A stretch of DNA of 41,138 nt from an uncultured Flammeovirgaceae bacterium (GTDB lineage: Bacteria > Bacteroidota > Bacteroidia > Cytophagales > Cyclobacteriaceae). Shown here in pieces: positions 33,595-41,138 of this stretch. The stretch lies in the NCBI GenBank assembly GCA_937884755.1, contig CAKZYJ010000125.1, positions 1 to 41,138 on the forward strand. Reading direction: 5' to 3'. The notes under the pieces are model-generated. The model was given only the letters and a program-made list of their open reading frames with translations. It did not search any database and was not told the origin of the DNA. The translations under genes and the position numbers were made by a program. Within the stretch, counting starts at the first letter, position 1; the number at the start of each line of letters is the position of its first letter.

Positions 33595-34458
33595 TTAGAA
33601 GCTGTAAACTACCCCGCCCGAGACTCGAGTAGCAATCCCAACATTTCTTCCACTAATGTATCGTCCAACTCCGGCTGATATACCTAAACCACTAGTTAGC
33701 GGAACGTAGCCGCTGATACCAATTTGCGTGTAGTTTACCCGAGTTTCATTAAATGGTGCGTCGCCAATGTCAGGCGCATCACTGTCGGAAATTTGGGTTT
33801 CTGACCAGACATCGATGTAAAAGTTTTTTCCTGCGTAGCCAATCTTTCCTGCCAACATGGTTGCATTGGGTACGTTATTGCTTCGGATGGAATAGCCTGC
33901 CTGTAAATCAACAAGGAAGCCATTGTTCATGAAATATTGGGTCATGAGTCGGGCATCAACTCGGGTCGCCTGGTTTCCAATAGACAGAACAGCATCCGCT
34001 TCATAACCACTTAAGGGAGTAGCAAAACCGGCTGCGCCTAAGAATGATAAGTTGCCAGATTCGGTTTCTATATAAAGAGGTCGCCACTTTAAGAATAGGG
34101 CAACATCTTGCAAATCACTAACGTTTTGGTCAGGAGCTTCTGGTTCTTCGTTGGCACCTTGCGCCGCGATAAACGGTAAGTTTACGATAATATCCAGATT
34201 GTCAGTCAATCCATAAATACCGTATAAGCTTACACTTTGGGTAGTGATTTCTCCCCCAAAGGGCGGTGGAGCATCCATTCGTTCGCTCCCGAAGTAAAAT
34301 TCATTATACTGCTCCCAGGAGTAAGAAAGGACCAAGCTTCCGTGCCCTTTTCCTTTCATAAATCCGTCGGCTAACGATTGAGATTTTGCAGTATGTGTAA
34401 CTAAAAAACTGCTAAAAAGGATAGTAGTACTAATCAAGTTGATAGTTGTTCTTCTCAT
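33595..34458 (-). CDS. Outer-membrane beta-barrel protein
   Basis: A 287-residue protein. The start is set at the ATG 34458, which gives the signal peptide MRRTTINLISTTILFSSFL (cleavage near THTAKSQ). A longer frame beginning at TTG 34488 adds ten residues that spoil it. The mature part has alternating strands (GIYGLTDNLDIIVNLPFIAA, FLGAAGFATPLSGYE, LQAGYSIRSNN) and ends in VSGGVVYSF with terminal Phe, typical of a small barrel. It resembles the transporter-annotated barrels of Bacteroidota. Substrate unknown. Upstream of the FAD/polyferredoxin pair but 213 bases apart, so a joint operon is unproven. Confidence 0.78.
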   Translation of the reverse strand: MRRTTINLISTTILFSSFLVTHTAKSQSLADGFMKGKGHGSLVLSYSWEQYNEFYFGSERMDAPPPFGGEITTQSVSLYGIYGLTDNLDIIVNLPFIAAQGANEEPEAPDQNVSDLQDVALFLKWRPLYIETESGNLSFLGAAGFATPLSGYEADAVLSIGNQATRVDARLMTQYFMNNGFLVDLQAGYSIRSNNVPNATMLAGKIGYAGKNFYIDVWSETQISDSDAPDIGDAPFNETRVNYTQIGISGYVPLTSGLGISAGVGRYISGRNVGIATRVSGGVVYSF

Positions 34459-34712
34459 ACGTACATATGTTAAAAAGTAGAAAATCAAAAAAAATATTCG
34501 GCTATTTACGAATTATTCGCAAGTATATAGAAGTGTTGCGAAGTTTATGTCCGCATATTGACAAAACAGAAAGTGTGGAAAATACTTAATAATAGTAACT
34601 ACTTAAAATGCAAGATTGTATGTGGGTAATACCCTATGTCACGATACCGACATTTTCTGCTTATCTAAATCGGGATACTTTCGTTAACGGGAGTAAACAA
34701 AACTAACATACC

Positions 34713-35423
34713 ATGATTAAGACAATTATAGTAGGATCGATACTGATTTCTAGTTTCGCAACATTAGACATAAGCAAGTTTACTGAAGGCACTGATCAAC
34801 TGTTGGAGGGCCATGTAAAAGACGGTTTGGTAGATTACCAGGCACTAGCTAAAGAGCAGGAATCAGTGAAAGAACTCTATCAGCAGATTGGTAGCATGTC
34901 GTTAGATGGTGCATCAGATGCCGAAAAGAAGGCTTTTTACATCAATGCTTACAACATCATCACCATTTATCAGATTATTGAAAACTACCCGGTGAAGTCG
35001 CCGATGAACATTAACGGTTTTTTTGATAAGAAGAAACATCAGGTGGCAGGAGAGTCACTTACGCTTAACCAACTGGAAAAAGAGCGTTTGCTGAAAAACC
35101 ATTTTGATGCCCGAGCACATTTCGTATTGGTATGTGCCGCCCTGAGTTGTCCGCCTTTGGCTGACTTTGCCTATCAAGCCGAGCAGCTTGACGAGCAAAT
35201 AGAAGAAAAGACTCGTCAGGCACTTAATAATCCTGAATTTATCAGAGTTAATAAAGGCAAAAAGAAGGTACTGGTTTCCAAGATATTCGACTGGTATAAG
35301 TCAGATTTTACTAAAGATCAATCGTCAGTACTAGCGTACATCAACCAATATCGAGACGAGAAAATACCCGATTCTTACAAGCTCGGCTACTATGAATATG
35401 ATTGGAGTCTAAACGATCAATAA
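34713..35423 (+). CDS. DUF547 domain protein, paralogue 1
   Basis: A 236-residue protein with a short hydrophobic N-terminus (residues 3-17), likely a signal. The DUF547 core has FYINAYNIITIYQ (Asn78, Asn81), VKSPMN, the HFVLVCAALSCPPL motif (His136, Cys141, Cys146) and VSKIFDWYKSDF. The His and Cys residues are conserved in the family, whose activity is unknown. The gene downstream is a close paralogue with the same motifs at almost the same positions. A terminator separates the two genes, so each is probably transcribed from its own promoter. Confidence 0.92.
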   Translation: MIKTIIVGSILISSFATLDISKFTEGTDQLLEGHVKDGLVDYQALAKEQESVKELYQQIGSMSLDGASDAEKKAFYINAYNIITIYQIIENYPVKSPMNINGFFDKKKHQVAGESLTLNQLEKERLLKNHFDARAHFVLVCAALSCPPLADFAYQAEQLDEQIEEKTRQALNNPEFIRVNKGKKKVLVSKIFDWYKSDFTKDQSSVLAYINQYRDEKIPDSYKLGYYEYDWSLNDQ

Positions 35424-35447
35424 TTTAGGCTAGAATAGATTGTGACT

Positions 35448-35475
35448 GCCCAAACGTTACTGTTTGGGCTTTTTT
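35448..35475 (+). terminator. Intrinsic terminator after DUF547 paralogue 1
   Basis: A perfect 8-bp stem GCCCAAAC/GTTTGGGC, a 6-base loop and six T follow the stop codon by 24 bases. Confidence 0.88.
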
Positions 35476-35601
35476 ATGCTATTACTGACGGGAAAAAGCA
35501 ACGAAAACCTGTGAATGTAAGGAGAACGACAAAAATGTGTTCACTCTCCCAAATATCTGACGTATATTAATAGTGCAATTAAATTATAAAATAATTAAAT
35601 T

Positions 35602-36309
35602 ATGAGGTCGGCTATTTTATTCCTTTTTTTCTCGTTTAACGTCTCGGCAACCCCTCTTTCTGAATTCTTTAATCAATCTGATGAATTTCTAAGAAAGTGG
35701 GTAATGGGTGGCGATGTAGACTATACTGGGGTTAAGAAAAACTTTGCACAGATAGAGTCTTTATATCAGCAAATTGGCAGAATGGATTTGTCGGGTGCAT
35801 CCGAAACCGAAAAGAAAGCTTTTTACATTAATGCCTATAACCTTATCGTAATTTACCAGGTAGCCAAATACTATCCATTGAAATCACCTATGAATAGGAG
35901 TGGTTTTTTTGATCAGGTCGACCACACAGTGGCTGGGAAAAAGATAACACTAAACGAACTAGAAATCAAGGAGCTAGTACTAACCTACGATGATCCTCGT
36001 ATTCATTTCGCGTTAGCTTGTGCGGCTAAAAGCTGCCCTCCTTTAGCTAGCTTCGCCTATGTTCCAAGCAAACTCGATGAGCAGCTTGCAGATCGTACGC
36101 AGAAATCAGTGAACGACGACGAATTTATCCGGGTACAGTCCGGGAAAAATCAGGTGGCAGTTTCTAAAATATTCGATTGGTACAAAAAGGATTTCACCCA
36201 GAACGGGCAGACCATTACTGAGTTTCTAAATAAGTATCGTCAAAACCCGATTCCATCCTCGTATCAGTTAACGTACTACGAATACGACTGGAGCCTGAAC
36301 GATATGTAA
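35602..36309 (+). CDS. DUF547 domain protein, paralogue 2
   Basis: A 235-residue paralogue of the gene before it. The signal-like N-terminus is MRSAILFLFFSFNVSATPLS. Shared motifs are FYINAYNLIVIYQ, LKSPMN, HFALACAAKSCPPL (His135, Cys140, Cys145), VSKIFDWYK and the YYEYDWSLND end. Identity across the core seems well above half by eye. The catalytic-like His and Cys are kept in both copies, so neither appears decayed. The N-terminal signal of the second copy has diverged most. Function of DUF547 is unknown; a thiol-dependent periplasmic role is a guess. Confidence 0.92.
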   Translation: MRSAILFLFFSFNVSATPLSEFFNQSDEFLRKWVMGGDVDYTGVKKNFAQIESLYQQIGRMDLSGASETEKKAFYINAYNLIVIYQVAKYYPLKSPMNRSGFFDQVDHTVAGKKITLNELEIKELVLTYDDPRIHFALACAAKSCPPLASFAYVPSKLDEQLADRTQKSVNDDEFIRVQSGKNQVAVSKIFDWYKKDFTQNGQTITEFLNKYRQNPIPSSYQLTYYEYDWSLNDM

Positions 36310-36310
36310 T

Positions 36311-36392
36311 GATGAATGACTAATGAATTGACTGCCCATTAGTTACTAATCCGCACCGCGGCGACCGTCGCACGGTGGCATTATTCATTAGT
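36311..36392. repeat. GC-rich interspersed repeat, copy B, with inverted AT-rich flanks
   Basis: The core TCCGCACCGCGGCGACCG... (36350-36383) is the second copy of the repeat at 33534-33567. The left flank AATGATGAATGACTAATGAAT and the right flank beginning ATTATTCATTAGTCATC are near-inverted repeats, giving a MITE-like outline. It lies between convergent genes (DUF547 and hydroxyanthranilate dioxygenase) and may end both transcripts. Confidence 0.6.
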
Positions 36393-36397
36393 CATCA

Positions 36398-36916
36398 TTA
36401 ACTGGGAACATCCATTACCGTACCGCAATTGTCGCAGGTACGCAACTCTATTGAGTTATGAAATTTGTTGATAATCGGAGGCAGTTGCTTTACAATATCT
36501 TCTAGTGGAAAATACTCTTCGTAGAGTTTATGCCCACAATTCTCGCAAAACCACAACAATCCGTCGGTATGATCAGAGGTACGAATTTTCTCAAGCACCA
36601 TCCCGATGGTATTGGCTGGCCGCCGCGGACTATGCGGTACTTTAGCCGGTAGCAGAAATATGTCGCCTTCCCGGATATGAATGTCCTTAGTTCTCCCATC
36701 TTCTCGCACCTTCAGTGTGATGTCTCCTTCTATCTGGTAGAAAAACTCTTCGGTTTCATTATAGTGAAAATCCTTGCGAGAATTGGGACCACCCACAATC
36801 ATTACAATAAAATCTTTCGTCTGCTGATAGACCTGGGCATTACCTACCGGAGGTTTAAGCAAATGGCGATGTTCGTCAATCCATGATTTTAGGTGGTGTA
36901 CGTCAGGTATTTTCAT
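36398..36916 (-). CDS. nbaC: 3-hydroxyanthranilate 3,4-dioxygenase
   Basis: A 172-residue cupin enzyme that opens 3-hydroxyanthranilate on the kynurenine route to quinolinate and NAD. The iron ligands His51, Glu57 and His95 and the substrate arginines Arg47 and Arg99 are at the positions known from the Cupriavidus enzyme. The C-terminal rubredoxin-like site has Cys124/Cys127 and Cys161/Cys164. No other kynurenine gene is in the window. A TAATTTTG element 33 bases upstream could be the promoter. The gene ends beside the interspersed repeat. Confidence 0.96.
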   Translation of the reverse strand: MKIPDVHHLKSWIDEHRHLLKPPVGNAQVYQQTKDFIVMIVGGPNSRKDFHYNETEEFFYQIEGDITLKVREDGRTKDIHIREGDIFLLPAKVPHSPRRPANTIGMVLEKIRTSDHTDGLLWFCENCGHKLYEEYFPLEDIVKQLPPIINKFHNSIELRTCDNCGTVMDVPS

Positions 36917-36948
36917 AACGATGTATTTGATAAGGTTAGCGTTTTCAA

Positions 36949-36956
36949 CAAAATTA
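36949..36956 (-). promoter_or_regulatory. Possible dioxygenase promoter -7 element
   Basis: The minus strand reads TAATTTTG (TAnnTTTG), 32 bases before the start codon. No TTG at 19-21 bases upstream. Confidence 0.3.
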
Positions 36957-37210
36957 GCTTGTTACTTATTCAAGTAAGCTACAATTTATTGGGCATCTAC
37001 TAAAAGGGCAATGGTTTTTTGTGCTTTTTGCTCAAGTCATTGCTTCTATAGAGCTCTAAAAGGAATTATATACTACTGAATTGGGTAACTTTTAACCCTC
37101 GCTACGAAGAATTACGAAAAAAATAATAACTTGGCACTAATGATTCTTGATAATGTACTATTGGAAGCACTACTTTATCTAAGTTACTACCAACTAGCTG
37201 CTTAAGCTGC

Positions 37211-37218
37211 TATTTTTG
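37211..37218 (+). promoter_or_regulatory. Possible response-regulator promoter -7 element
   Basis: TATTTTTG matches TAnnTTTG, 29 bases before the start codon. No -33 TTG is visible. Confidence 0.3.
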
Positions 37219-37247
37219 AGTGTAACCCAAATACCCTAACCTGTGCT

Positions 37248-37628
37248 ATGGTTGTAATGATTGATGACGATGATGATACGCTGGAAATTTACCAGCTACT
37301 GATCGAAAAGACTTCGTACGCCGAATATTTCGTTACTCATAACAATCCTTACCAGGCACTGGAATGGTTGAAAGACTGTGCAGCTAATCCGTCTTCCTTT
37401 CCTCGCTATATCTTGCTAGACCTTAACATGCCGGAACTAAACGGAATAGAGTTTGTCCAAAAGTTTGAACAAGAGATCGATTACGCAAATCTCAACACCG
37501 AAATTGTTGTTCTTACCAGTTCGGTGCGCGACCGCGACCAACGAGAGGCACTCAGCTACGCTAGCGTAAGTCAGTTCGTTAGCAAACCATTGGCAAAAGA
37601 CCAACTCATTGAGTTTTTATCTTCCTAA
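37248..37628 (+). CDS. Single-domain response regulator (CheY-like receiver)
   Basis: A 126-residue receiver domain with no output domain. The acidic pocket is VMIDDDDDTLEIYQ (Asp6-Asp10), the phospho-acceptor Asp58 is in LLDLNMPELNG, and the switch Thr and Lys are in VVLTSS and SKPL. It may pass a phosphate or act by protein contact. Cytophagales genomes contain many such receivers next to hybrid or 7TMR kinases. The histidine kinase at 38640-40796 is nearby but oriented oppositely, with a peptidase gene between them, so pairing is only possible. Confidence 0.93.
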   Translation: MVVMIDDDDDTLEIYQLLIEKTSYAEYFVTHNNPYQALEWLKDCAANPSSFPRYILLDLNMPELNGIEFVQKFEQEIDYANLNTEIVVLTSSVRDRDQREALSYASVSQFVSKPLAKDQLIEFLSS

Positions 37629-37667
37629 ATGAAAATGAAACAAGATGCGTCACGTACGAATAATACG

Positions 37668-38519
37668 CTATAGTACTTCAGTTTCAAAAGTATTGCCCTG
37701 AGAAGGGTCACCAGTCTCATATCCTTTACGGAACCAACGCATACGTTGTTCCGACGTGCCGTGTGTAAAGGCATCGGGTACAACGTATCCCTGCGACTGT
37801 TTTTGAAGTCTATCGTCGCCAATAGCGTTAGCCGCTCGTAGGGCTTCTTCAATATCCCCTTGCTCGAGAATATCGAACATCCGGTCAGCGTGATGCGCCC
37901 ATACCCCAGCTAGAAAATCGGCCTGCAACTCCAATCGTACCGATAATCTATTATACTCTAATTGGCTGATGCGTCCCCGCTGAGACTGTACCTGACGGCT
38001 AATTCCTAACAGGTTTTGAATGTGATGCCCTACTTCATGAGCAACTACGTAAGCCATAGCAAAGTCGCCATGTGCGCCTAATCGCTGGCTTAAGGTGCGT
38101 TGAAAGCTTAAATCAATGTATATTTTGTTATCGGCCGGGCAATAGAATGGTCCGGTGGCAGCTTGAGCAAAACCACAGGCTGACTGTACTCTGTCTGTAA
38201 ACAGTACTAAAACCGGTTCTTGGTAGTTCTGCCCCTGCTGCTGGAAGAGTTTGTTCCACACATCTTCGGTATCGGCTAGTACTACTTTTACAAACTGAGC
38301 TAGCTGATCTTCCTCGGAGCTAGTAGGGGTGGTGGTTTGAGAAGCTGGAACTCCGCCTCCGGCATCTACCTGAACCAGATCGGTGAACTCCCCTCCAAAA
38401 AGTAAGCTAAGTACGATTAAAACAATGGTACCGAAGCCTCCGCCTACGGCTACTTTTCTTCCTCGACCACCTCGTCGGTCTTCAACATTGGTGCTTTGTC
38501 GTCTACCTTGCCAGCGCAT
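37668..38519 (-). CDS. YpfJ/KPN_02809-family neutral zinc metallopeptidase
   Basis: A 283-residue membrane-anchored protein. A short basic N-terminus (MRWQGRRQS) leads to one helix at about 24-43. The remainder would be periplasmic. Zinc motif HEVGHH is at residues 161-166, preceded by AYVVA and followed by ELQADFLAGVWAHHAD, where the Glu and the downstream acidic residue fit a third ligand. Cys115 and Cys127 near SACGFA...FYCP may form a disulfide. Length fits the family. The gene ends 39 bases from the convergent response regulator. Confidence 0.94.
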   Translation of the reverse strand: MRWQGRRQSTNVEDRRGGRGRKVAVGGGFGTIVLIVLSLLFGGEFTDLVQVDAGGGVPASQTTTPTSSEEDQLAQFVKVVLADTEDVWNKLFQQQGQNYQEPVLVLFTDRVQSACGFAQAATGPFYCPADNKIYIDLSFQRTLSQRLGAHGDFAMAYVVAHEVGHHIQNLLGISRQVQSQRGRISQLEYNRLSVRLELQADFLAGVWAHHADRMFDILEQGDIEEALRAANAIGDDRLQKQSQGYVVPDAFTHGTSEQRMRWFRKGYETGDPSQGNTFETEVL

Positions 38520-38639
38520 AGTTTAAAAAGTTTGGTATGTTAGCAATAGTTACAGTTGCAATATACCACGTTACTACACATTAACCAGGAAGTTTTAGTC
38601 AGATTAAGGGAATGTTTCAGCGAGTAATGGGAACTCTGT

Positions 38640-40796
38640 TCAAGTCTCTATACTTCTTTCGTAGATAAGATCTTCACTGGGGACTTGGGCATTAAAGTAA
38701 AGTTTAAATACGGTGCCTGCCCCCATAGTACTGTTCACTTCTACATGTCCGCCCATCGTTTCCATTTGGGTTTTCACTAGATACAAGCCGATGCCTCTGC
38801 CTTCTTTATGAGAATGAAATCGCTGATACAAACCGAAAATTTTATCTTGATGTTTTTCCAAGTCAATGCCAATGCCGTTATCAGCTATTGATAATATCAG
38901 CTGATTTCCTCGTAGTTTAGATGTAAGGTGGATTTCTGCCGGAGCTGCTTCTGATCGGTATTTTATAGCATTAGTTATCAAATGCTGTATCACATTTTGG
39001 AAATATGACTCGATAGCATACACCGTCACCTGGGGAGGTATTGAATTGTATATCTGCACATTTTCTTCAGTGATCGCTTCCTGCAACCTGTTCAGAGCAG
39101 TTTCTACATTTTTTCTCACTGGCACTTGTACCAGTTGATAATCAGCACTATTTCGGTAAATGAGAATTTGATTAAGGTCTTTGATGACTGTATCCAACCC
39201 TTGTGCGGTCATCTCTAAATGAGTAAAACATTTTTTGTTATGATCAGTAAGGTTAGTATTATCTAATATGTTAACCATTCCTAGAATTCGGGCAATAGGT
39301 CCTCGCAGCTTGTGGGATACAACTGACGCAAACTTCTCTAATCGATTGTTTTGTTGAACTAGTCTTTTATTAGCATTTGTGAGTTCAATAGTTCGGCTAG
39401 ATACTTCCCTTTCTAAATCCTCACTGTACGAAATAAGTTGTTTGTTGAGCTCCTCGATGGTTCCCTGTTGGTAGCGGAGTTCTTGGTTTTGAGTAGTAAC
39501 CTCTTGTGTACGTATTTTAATTTGCTCTTCTAGTACTTGATTTTGATTTCGGATAATTTGCTCATTCTCAAGAGACACCTTCAGTGCTTGCTCCTGTGCT
39601 TTAATCTTCTCATTTCGATACAGATTAATTCTATCAGCTAAAGCAAAAGACAATAAGAGTGCCTCTAGTGCTGATCCTATCTGGACAATATGTTCTAGGT
39701 GTATTTGATTGGAAATCCAACCGAAATTTCTCAATCCAATCAGGATTACGGAAATCAGGTACAAAGACCAAGCAATTACGAAGAAACGCGCGGAGATATT
39801 ACCTTGCTTCCAGACTAACACTCCACTGCCCCATGCAGCTGTTGGAGCGATCATCGCCAAAATAGCTACCAAGGTAGCACTCATACGATAAGGAATGATA
39901 TACGATGAAACAAAGGCGATAGCAGTAATCACGGCAAGTCCAATGAGCATGCGATTCATTCGAGGAGCAAAACGCCGGGTATCTAGAAAAGTAATGGTAA
40001 AGGTCAGTGCCCAAAAGATAGCAGCAAAAAAGCTAGAAATAAATAACTGGTCGTACCAATTACTTCCAGGAAAAAGGTAAAAGGCTAATTGTCCCTCGAG
40101 TCCGGCGATTGCGAAGATGTTACCTAAGGCAAATAAGCAATAGTATAGATAGGCTCTCTCAGTTAGCGCCACAAATAGAAAGAAGTTGTAAAGTACCATC
40201 AAGATCATGGCTCCGTAATACAGTCCTTCAATAAGCTCTGATTGTACTTGACGAGGCAGTAATTCGTCCTGCGCATATAATTTTAGGGGAACCTGCACTG
40301 TACCCTGCGTTCTAATTTTTAGGTAATAAACGTGCTGGGTAGTATCGGGAAGGCTAAATTGAAACAATGGTTTACGATAGCGAATCTCCGACTGATTTTT
40401 TAGTAGTTTATCACCCGCTTGTTGTAAATCCCAGTGGTTATTCTGACCAGAAGTGTAGAATTGTACGGTATCCAAAGAAGGATAACCTACTGCTAAGTAC
40501 CATAACTCGGGAATATTATCAGCCCTTGTCAACGAAACTCTTATCCAGTAAGTAGAAGAAGAGAAACCAAAATTAAGCGTTTGTGAAGGAGCATCTATGA
40601 AATTCCTACTATATGAAGGGCTAGCAACTTGCTGAATATCTAAGCTATGGCTACTATCCGATAAATAGGCCACTTTCAGTACTGGATAAGTAAGATTTTC
40701 GGAAGATGTTCTCGCTGCCAGTTGATGATAAGAGATAATAAGCAACAACAGCAAAAGTATTTTAGTACTATATTCGCTGTTAATAGATTTTGGCAT
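38640..40796 (-). CDS. 7TMR-DISM sensor histidine kinase
   Basis: A 718-residue membrane kinase. A signal peptide (1-28) leads to a 7TMR-DISM extracellular domain at about 35-180, with NFGFSSSTYWIRVSL and LWYLAVGYPSLDTVQFY. Seven membrane helices span about 188-390. A long coiled coil follows (395-490, QEQALKVSLENEQIIRNQNQ). The dimerisation segment has His495 (SHKLRGP), the probable phosphorylation site. The ATPase domain (about 595-705) keeps N-box NAIKYR, DNGIGID and GRGIGLYLVK. There is no receiver or output domain. Diverse small carbohydrate or envelope signals are bound by DISM domains; the ligand here is unknown. Confidence 0.95.
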   Translation of the reverse strand: MPKSINSEYSTKILLLLLLIISYHQLAARTSSENLTYPVLKVAYLSDSSHSLDIQQVASPSYSRNFIDAPSQTLNFGFSSSTYWIRVSLTRADNIPELWYLAVGYPSLDTVQFYTSGQNNHWDLQQAGDKLLKNQSEIRYRKPLFQFSLPDTTQHVYYLKIRTQGTVQVPLKLYAQDELLPRQVQSELIEGLYYGAMILMVLYNFFLFVALTERAYLYYCLFALGNIFAIAGLEGQLAFYLFPGSNWYDQLFISSFFAAIFWALTFTITFLDTRRFAPRMNRMLIGLAVITAIAFVSSYIIPYRMSATLVAILAMIAPTAAWGSGVLVWKQGNISARFFVIAWSLYLISVILIGLRNFGWISNQIHLEHIVQIGSALEALLLSFALADRINLYRNEKIKAQEQALKVSLENEQIIRNQNQVLEEQIKIRTQEVTTQNQELRYQQGTIEELNKQLISYSEDLEREVSSRTIELTNANKRLVQQNNRLEKFASVVSHKLRGPIARILGMVNILDNTNLTDHNKKCFTHLEMTAQGLDTVIKDLNQILIYRNSADYQLVQVPVRKNVETALNRLQEAITEENVQIYNSIPPQVTVYAIESYFQNVIQHLITNAIKYRSEAAPAEIHLTSKLRGNQLILSIADNGIGIDLEKHQDKIFGLYQRFHSHKEGRGIGLYLVKTQMETMGGHVEVNSTMGAGTVFKLYFNAQVPSEDLIYERSIET

Positions 40797-40945
40797 ACTT
40801 CAGAGTTCTTGCATTTCAGAATTTTAAATTTACTAAATGCAACTACCACCAACGGAGAAAAAGGCACGCGTATTCCATTTACACTTACACATGTAAGAAA
40901 TACCCGATTTTAACAGTAAAACTAATCCAACTGTAAACAAAAAAA

Positions 40946-40969
40946 CCCTCCCACCCGAAGGTGGAAGGG
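40946..40969 (-). terminator. Intrinsic terminator after tRNA-Glu genes
   Basis: CCACC/GGTGG closes a CGAA tetraloop; CCCT/AGGG extends it with one mismatch. On the minus strand a run of seven T follows. It lies 10 bases past the tRNA CCA end. Confidence 0.8.
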
Positions 40970-40978
40970 AAAAATAAA

Positions 40979-41053
40979 TGGTACTCCGTAGGGGAATCGA
41001 ACCCCTGTTACCAGGATGAAAACCTGGCGTCCTAACCCCTAGACGAACGGAGC
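40979..41053 (-). tRNA. tRNA-Glu (anticodon TTC)
   Basis: On the minus strand the sequence folds as a cloverleaf. The acceptor is GCTCCGT/ACGGAGT. The anticodon stem CCAGG/CCTGG has loop TTTTCAT, giving anticodon TTC. The T-arm is AGGGG/CCCCT with TTCGATT. CCA is encoded. Length 75 with CCA. The next copy starts 36 bases upstream in the same direction. Confidence 0.96.
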
Positions 41054-41089
41054 ATCACCGTGCAAGCAGTGAGAAAGTTAAACAATAAA

Positions 41090-41138
41090 TGGTACTCCGT
41101 AGGGGAATCGAACCCCTGTTACCAGGATGAAAACCTGG
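41090..41138 (-). tRNA. tRNA-Glu (anticodon TTC), second copy, cut by window end
   Basis: The visible 49 bases are identical to the first tRNA-Glu from its CCA end through the anticodon loop. The 5' part lies beyond the window. It forms a tandem tRNA-Glu pair upstream of the terminator at 40946-40969. Confidence 0.9.

Larger units (their letters stand above)
36917..37247. other. 331-base intergenic region between divergent genes
   Basis: This holds promoters for both directions: TAATTTTG on the minus strand at 36956-36949 for the dioxygenase and TATTTTTG at 37211-37218 for the response regulator. An imperfect hairpin with TTACTT/AAGTAA lies near 36962-36980. Nothing coding is seen. Confidence 0.4.

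Noticed and set aside
34459-34488. TTG at 34488 as start of the outer-membrane barrel gene
   Set aside because: It adds ten residues before a good signal peptide that starts at the ATG 34458.
40979-41138. Tandem tRNA-Glu repeat as a possible integration site scar
   Set aside because: The second copy matches a complete tRNA gene as far as visible and shows no integrase or att-like partial end; a simple tandem duplication explains it.

Overview
The window looks like chromosomal DNA of a Bacteroidota bacterium, most likely order Cytophagales. The evidence is a SusC/SusD pair, many Bacteroidota-typical families (DUF5916, DUF4920, DUF6249, DUF4105, DUF547), 7TMR-DISM sensing, and several promoter-like TAnnTTTG elements. 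No phage, transposase or CRISPR array is visible. The gene set is mostly metabolic, envelope and regulatory.

Region by region: (1) 1-8202, minus strand: a SusC-type TonB-dependent porin, a SusD-type lipoprotein and a large CRTAC1-like FG-GAP/VCBS lipoprotein whose 3' end lies off the window. (2) 8647-10963, minus: an ArsR-type regulator, a DUF302 protein and a persulfide-dioxygenase/rhodanese fusion. Two copies of one inverted repeat mark probable ArsR operators. (3) 11037-13214, minus: a DUF5916 protein. Divergent from it, 13429-16377 holds a TetR regulator followed by a three-gene ABC exporter. (4) 16679-18825: an orphan lipoprotein, then a DUF6249 / ECF sigma / small membrane protein operon. 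(5) 18980-21306, minus: a GMC oxidoreductase with its gluconate-2-dehydrogenase subunit-3-like partner. (6) 21591-22688, plus: an ECF sigma factor broken by two in-frame TAG codons, followed by an intact membrane protein. (7) 22967-27401, minus: alanine dehydrogenase, DUF4920, a decayed coiled-coil gene, DUF427 and aspartyl-tRNA synthetase. (8) 27590-30168, plus: a Tat-exported class V aminotransferase-like protein and a DUF4105 protein. (9) 30119-34458, minus: a NapH-like polyferredoxin, an NAD(P)/FAD oxidoreductase and an outer-membrane protein. (10) 34713-36309, plus: two tandem DUF547 paralogues. (11) 36398-40796: 3-hydroxyanthranilate dioxygenase, a single-domain response regulator, a YpfJ-type metallopeptidase and a 7TMR-DISM histidine kinase. 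(12) 40979-41138: two tandem tRNA-Glu(TTC) genes, the second cut by the window end.

The best-supported unusual items are: the paired ATATGAA-N6-TTCATAT operators around the persulfide operon; the sigma factor with two amber codons, each where the family has leucine; a perfect 14-bp palindrome covering the TetR start codon; two copies of a GC-rich interspersed repeat with AT-rich inverted flanks; and the two-gene membrane electron-transfer module. I found no clear evidence of a wholly undescribed defence or mobile system.
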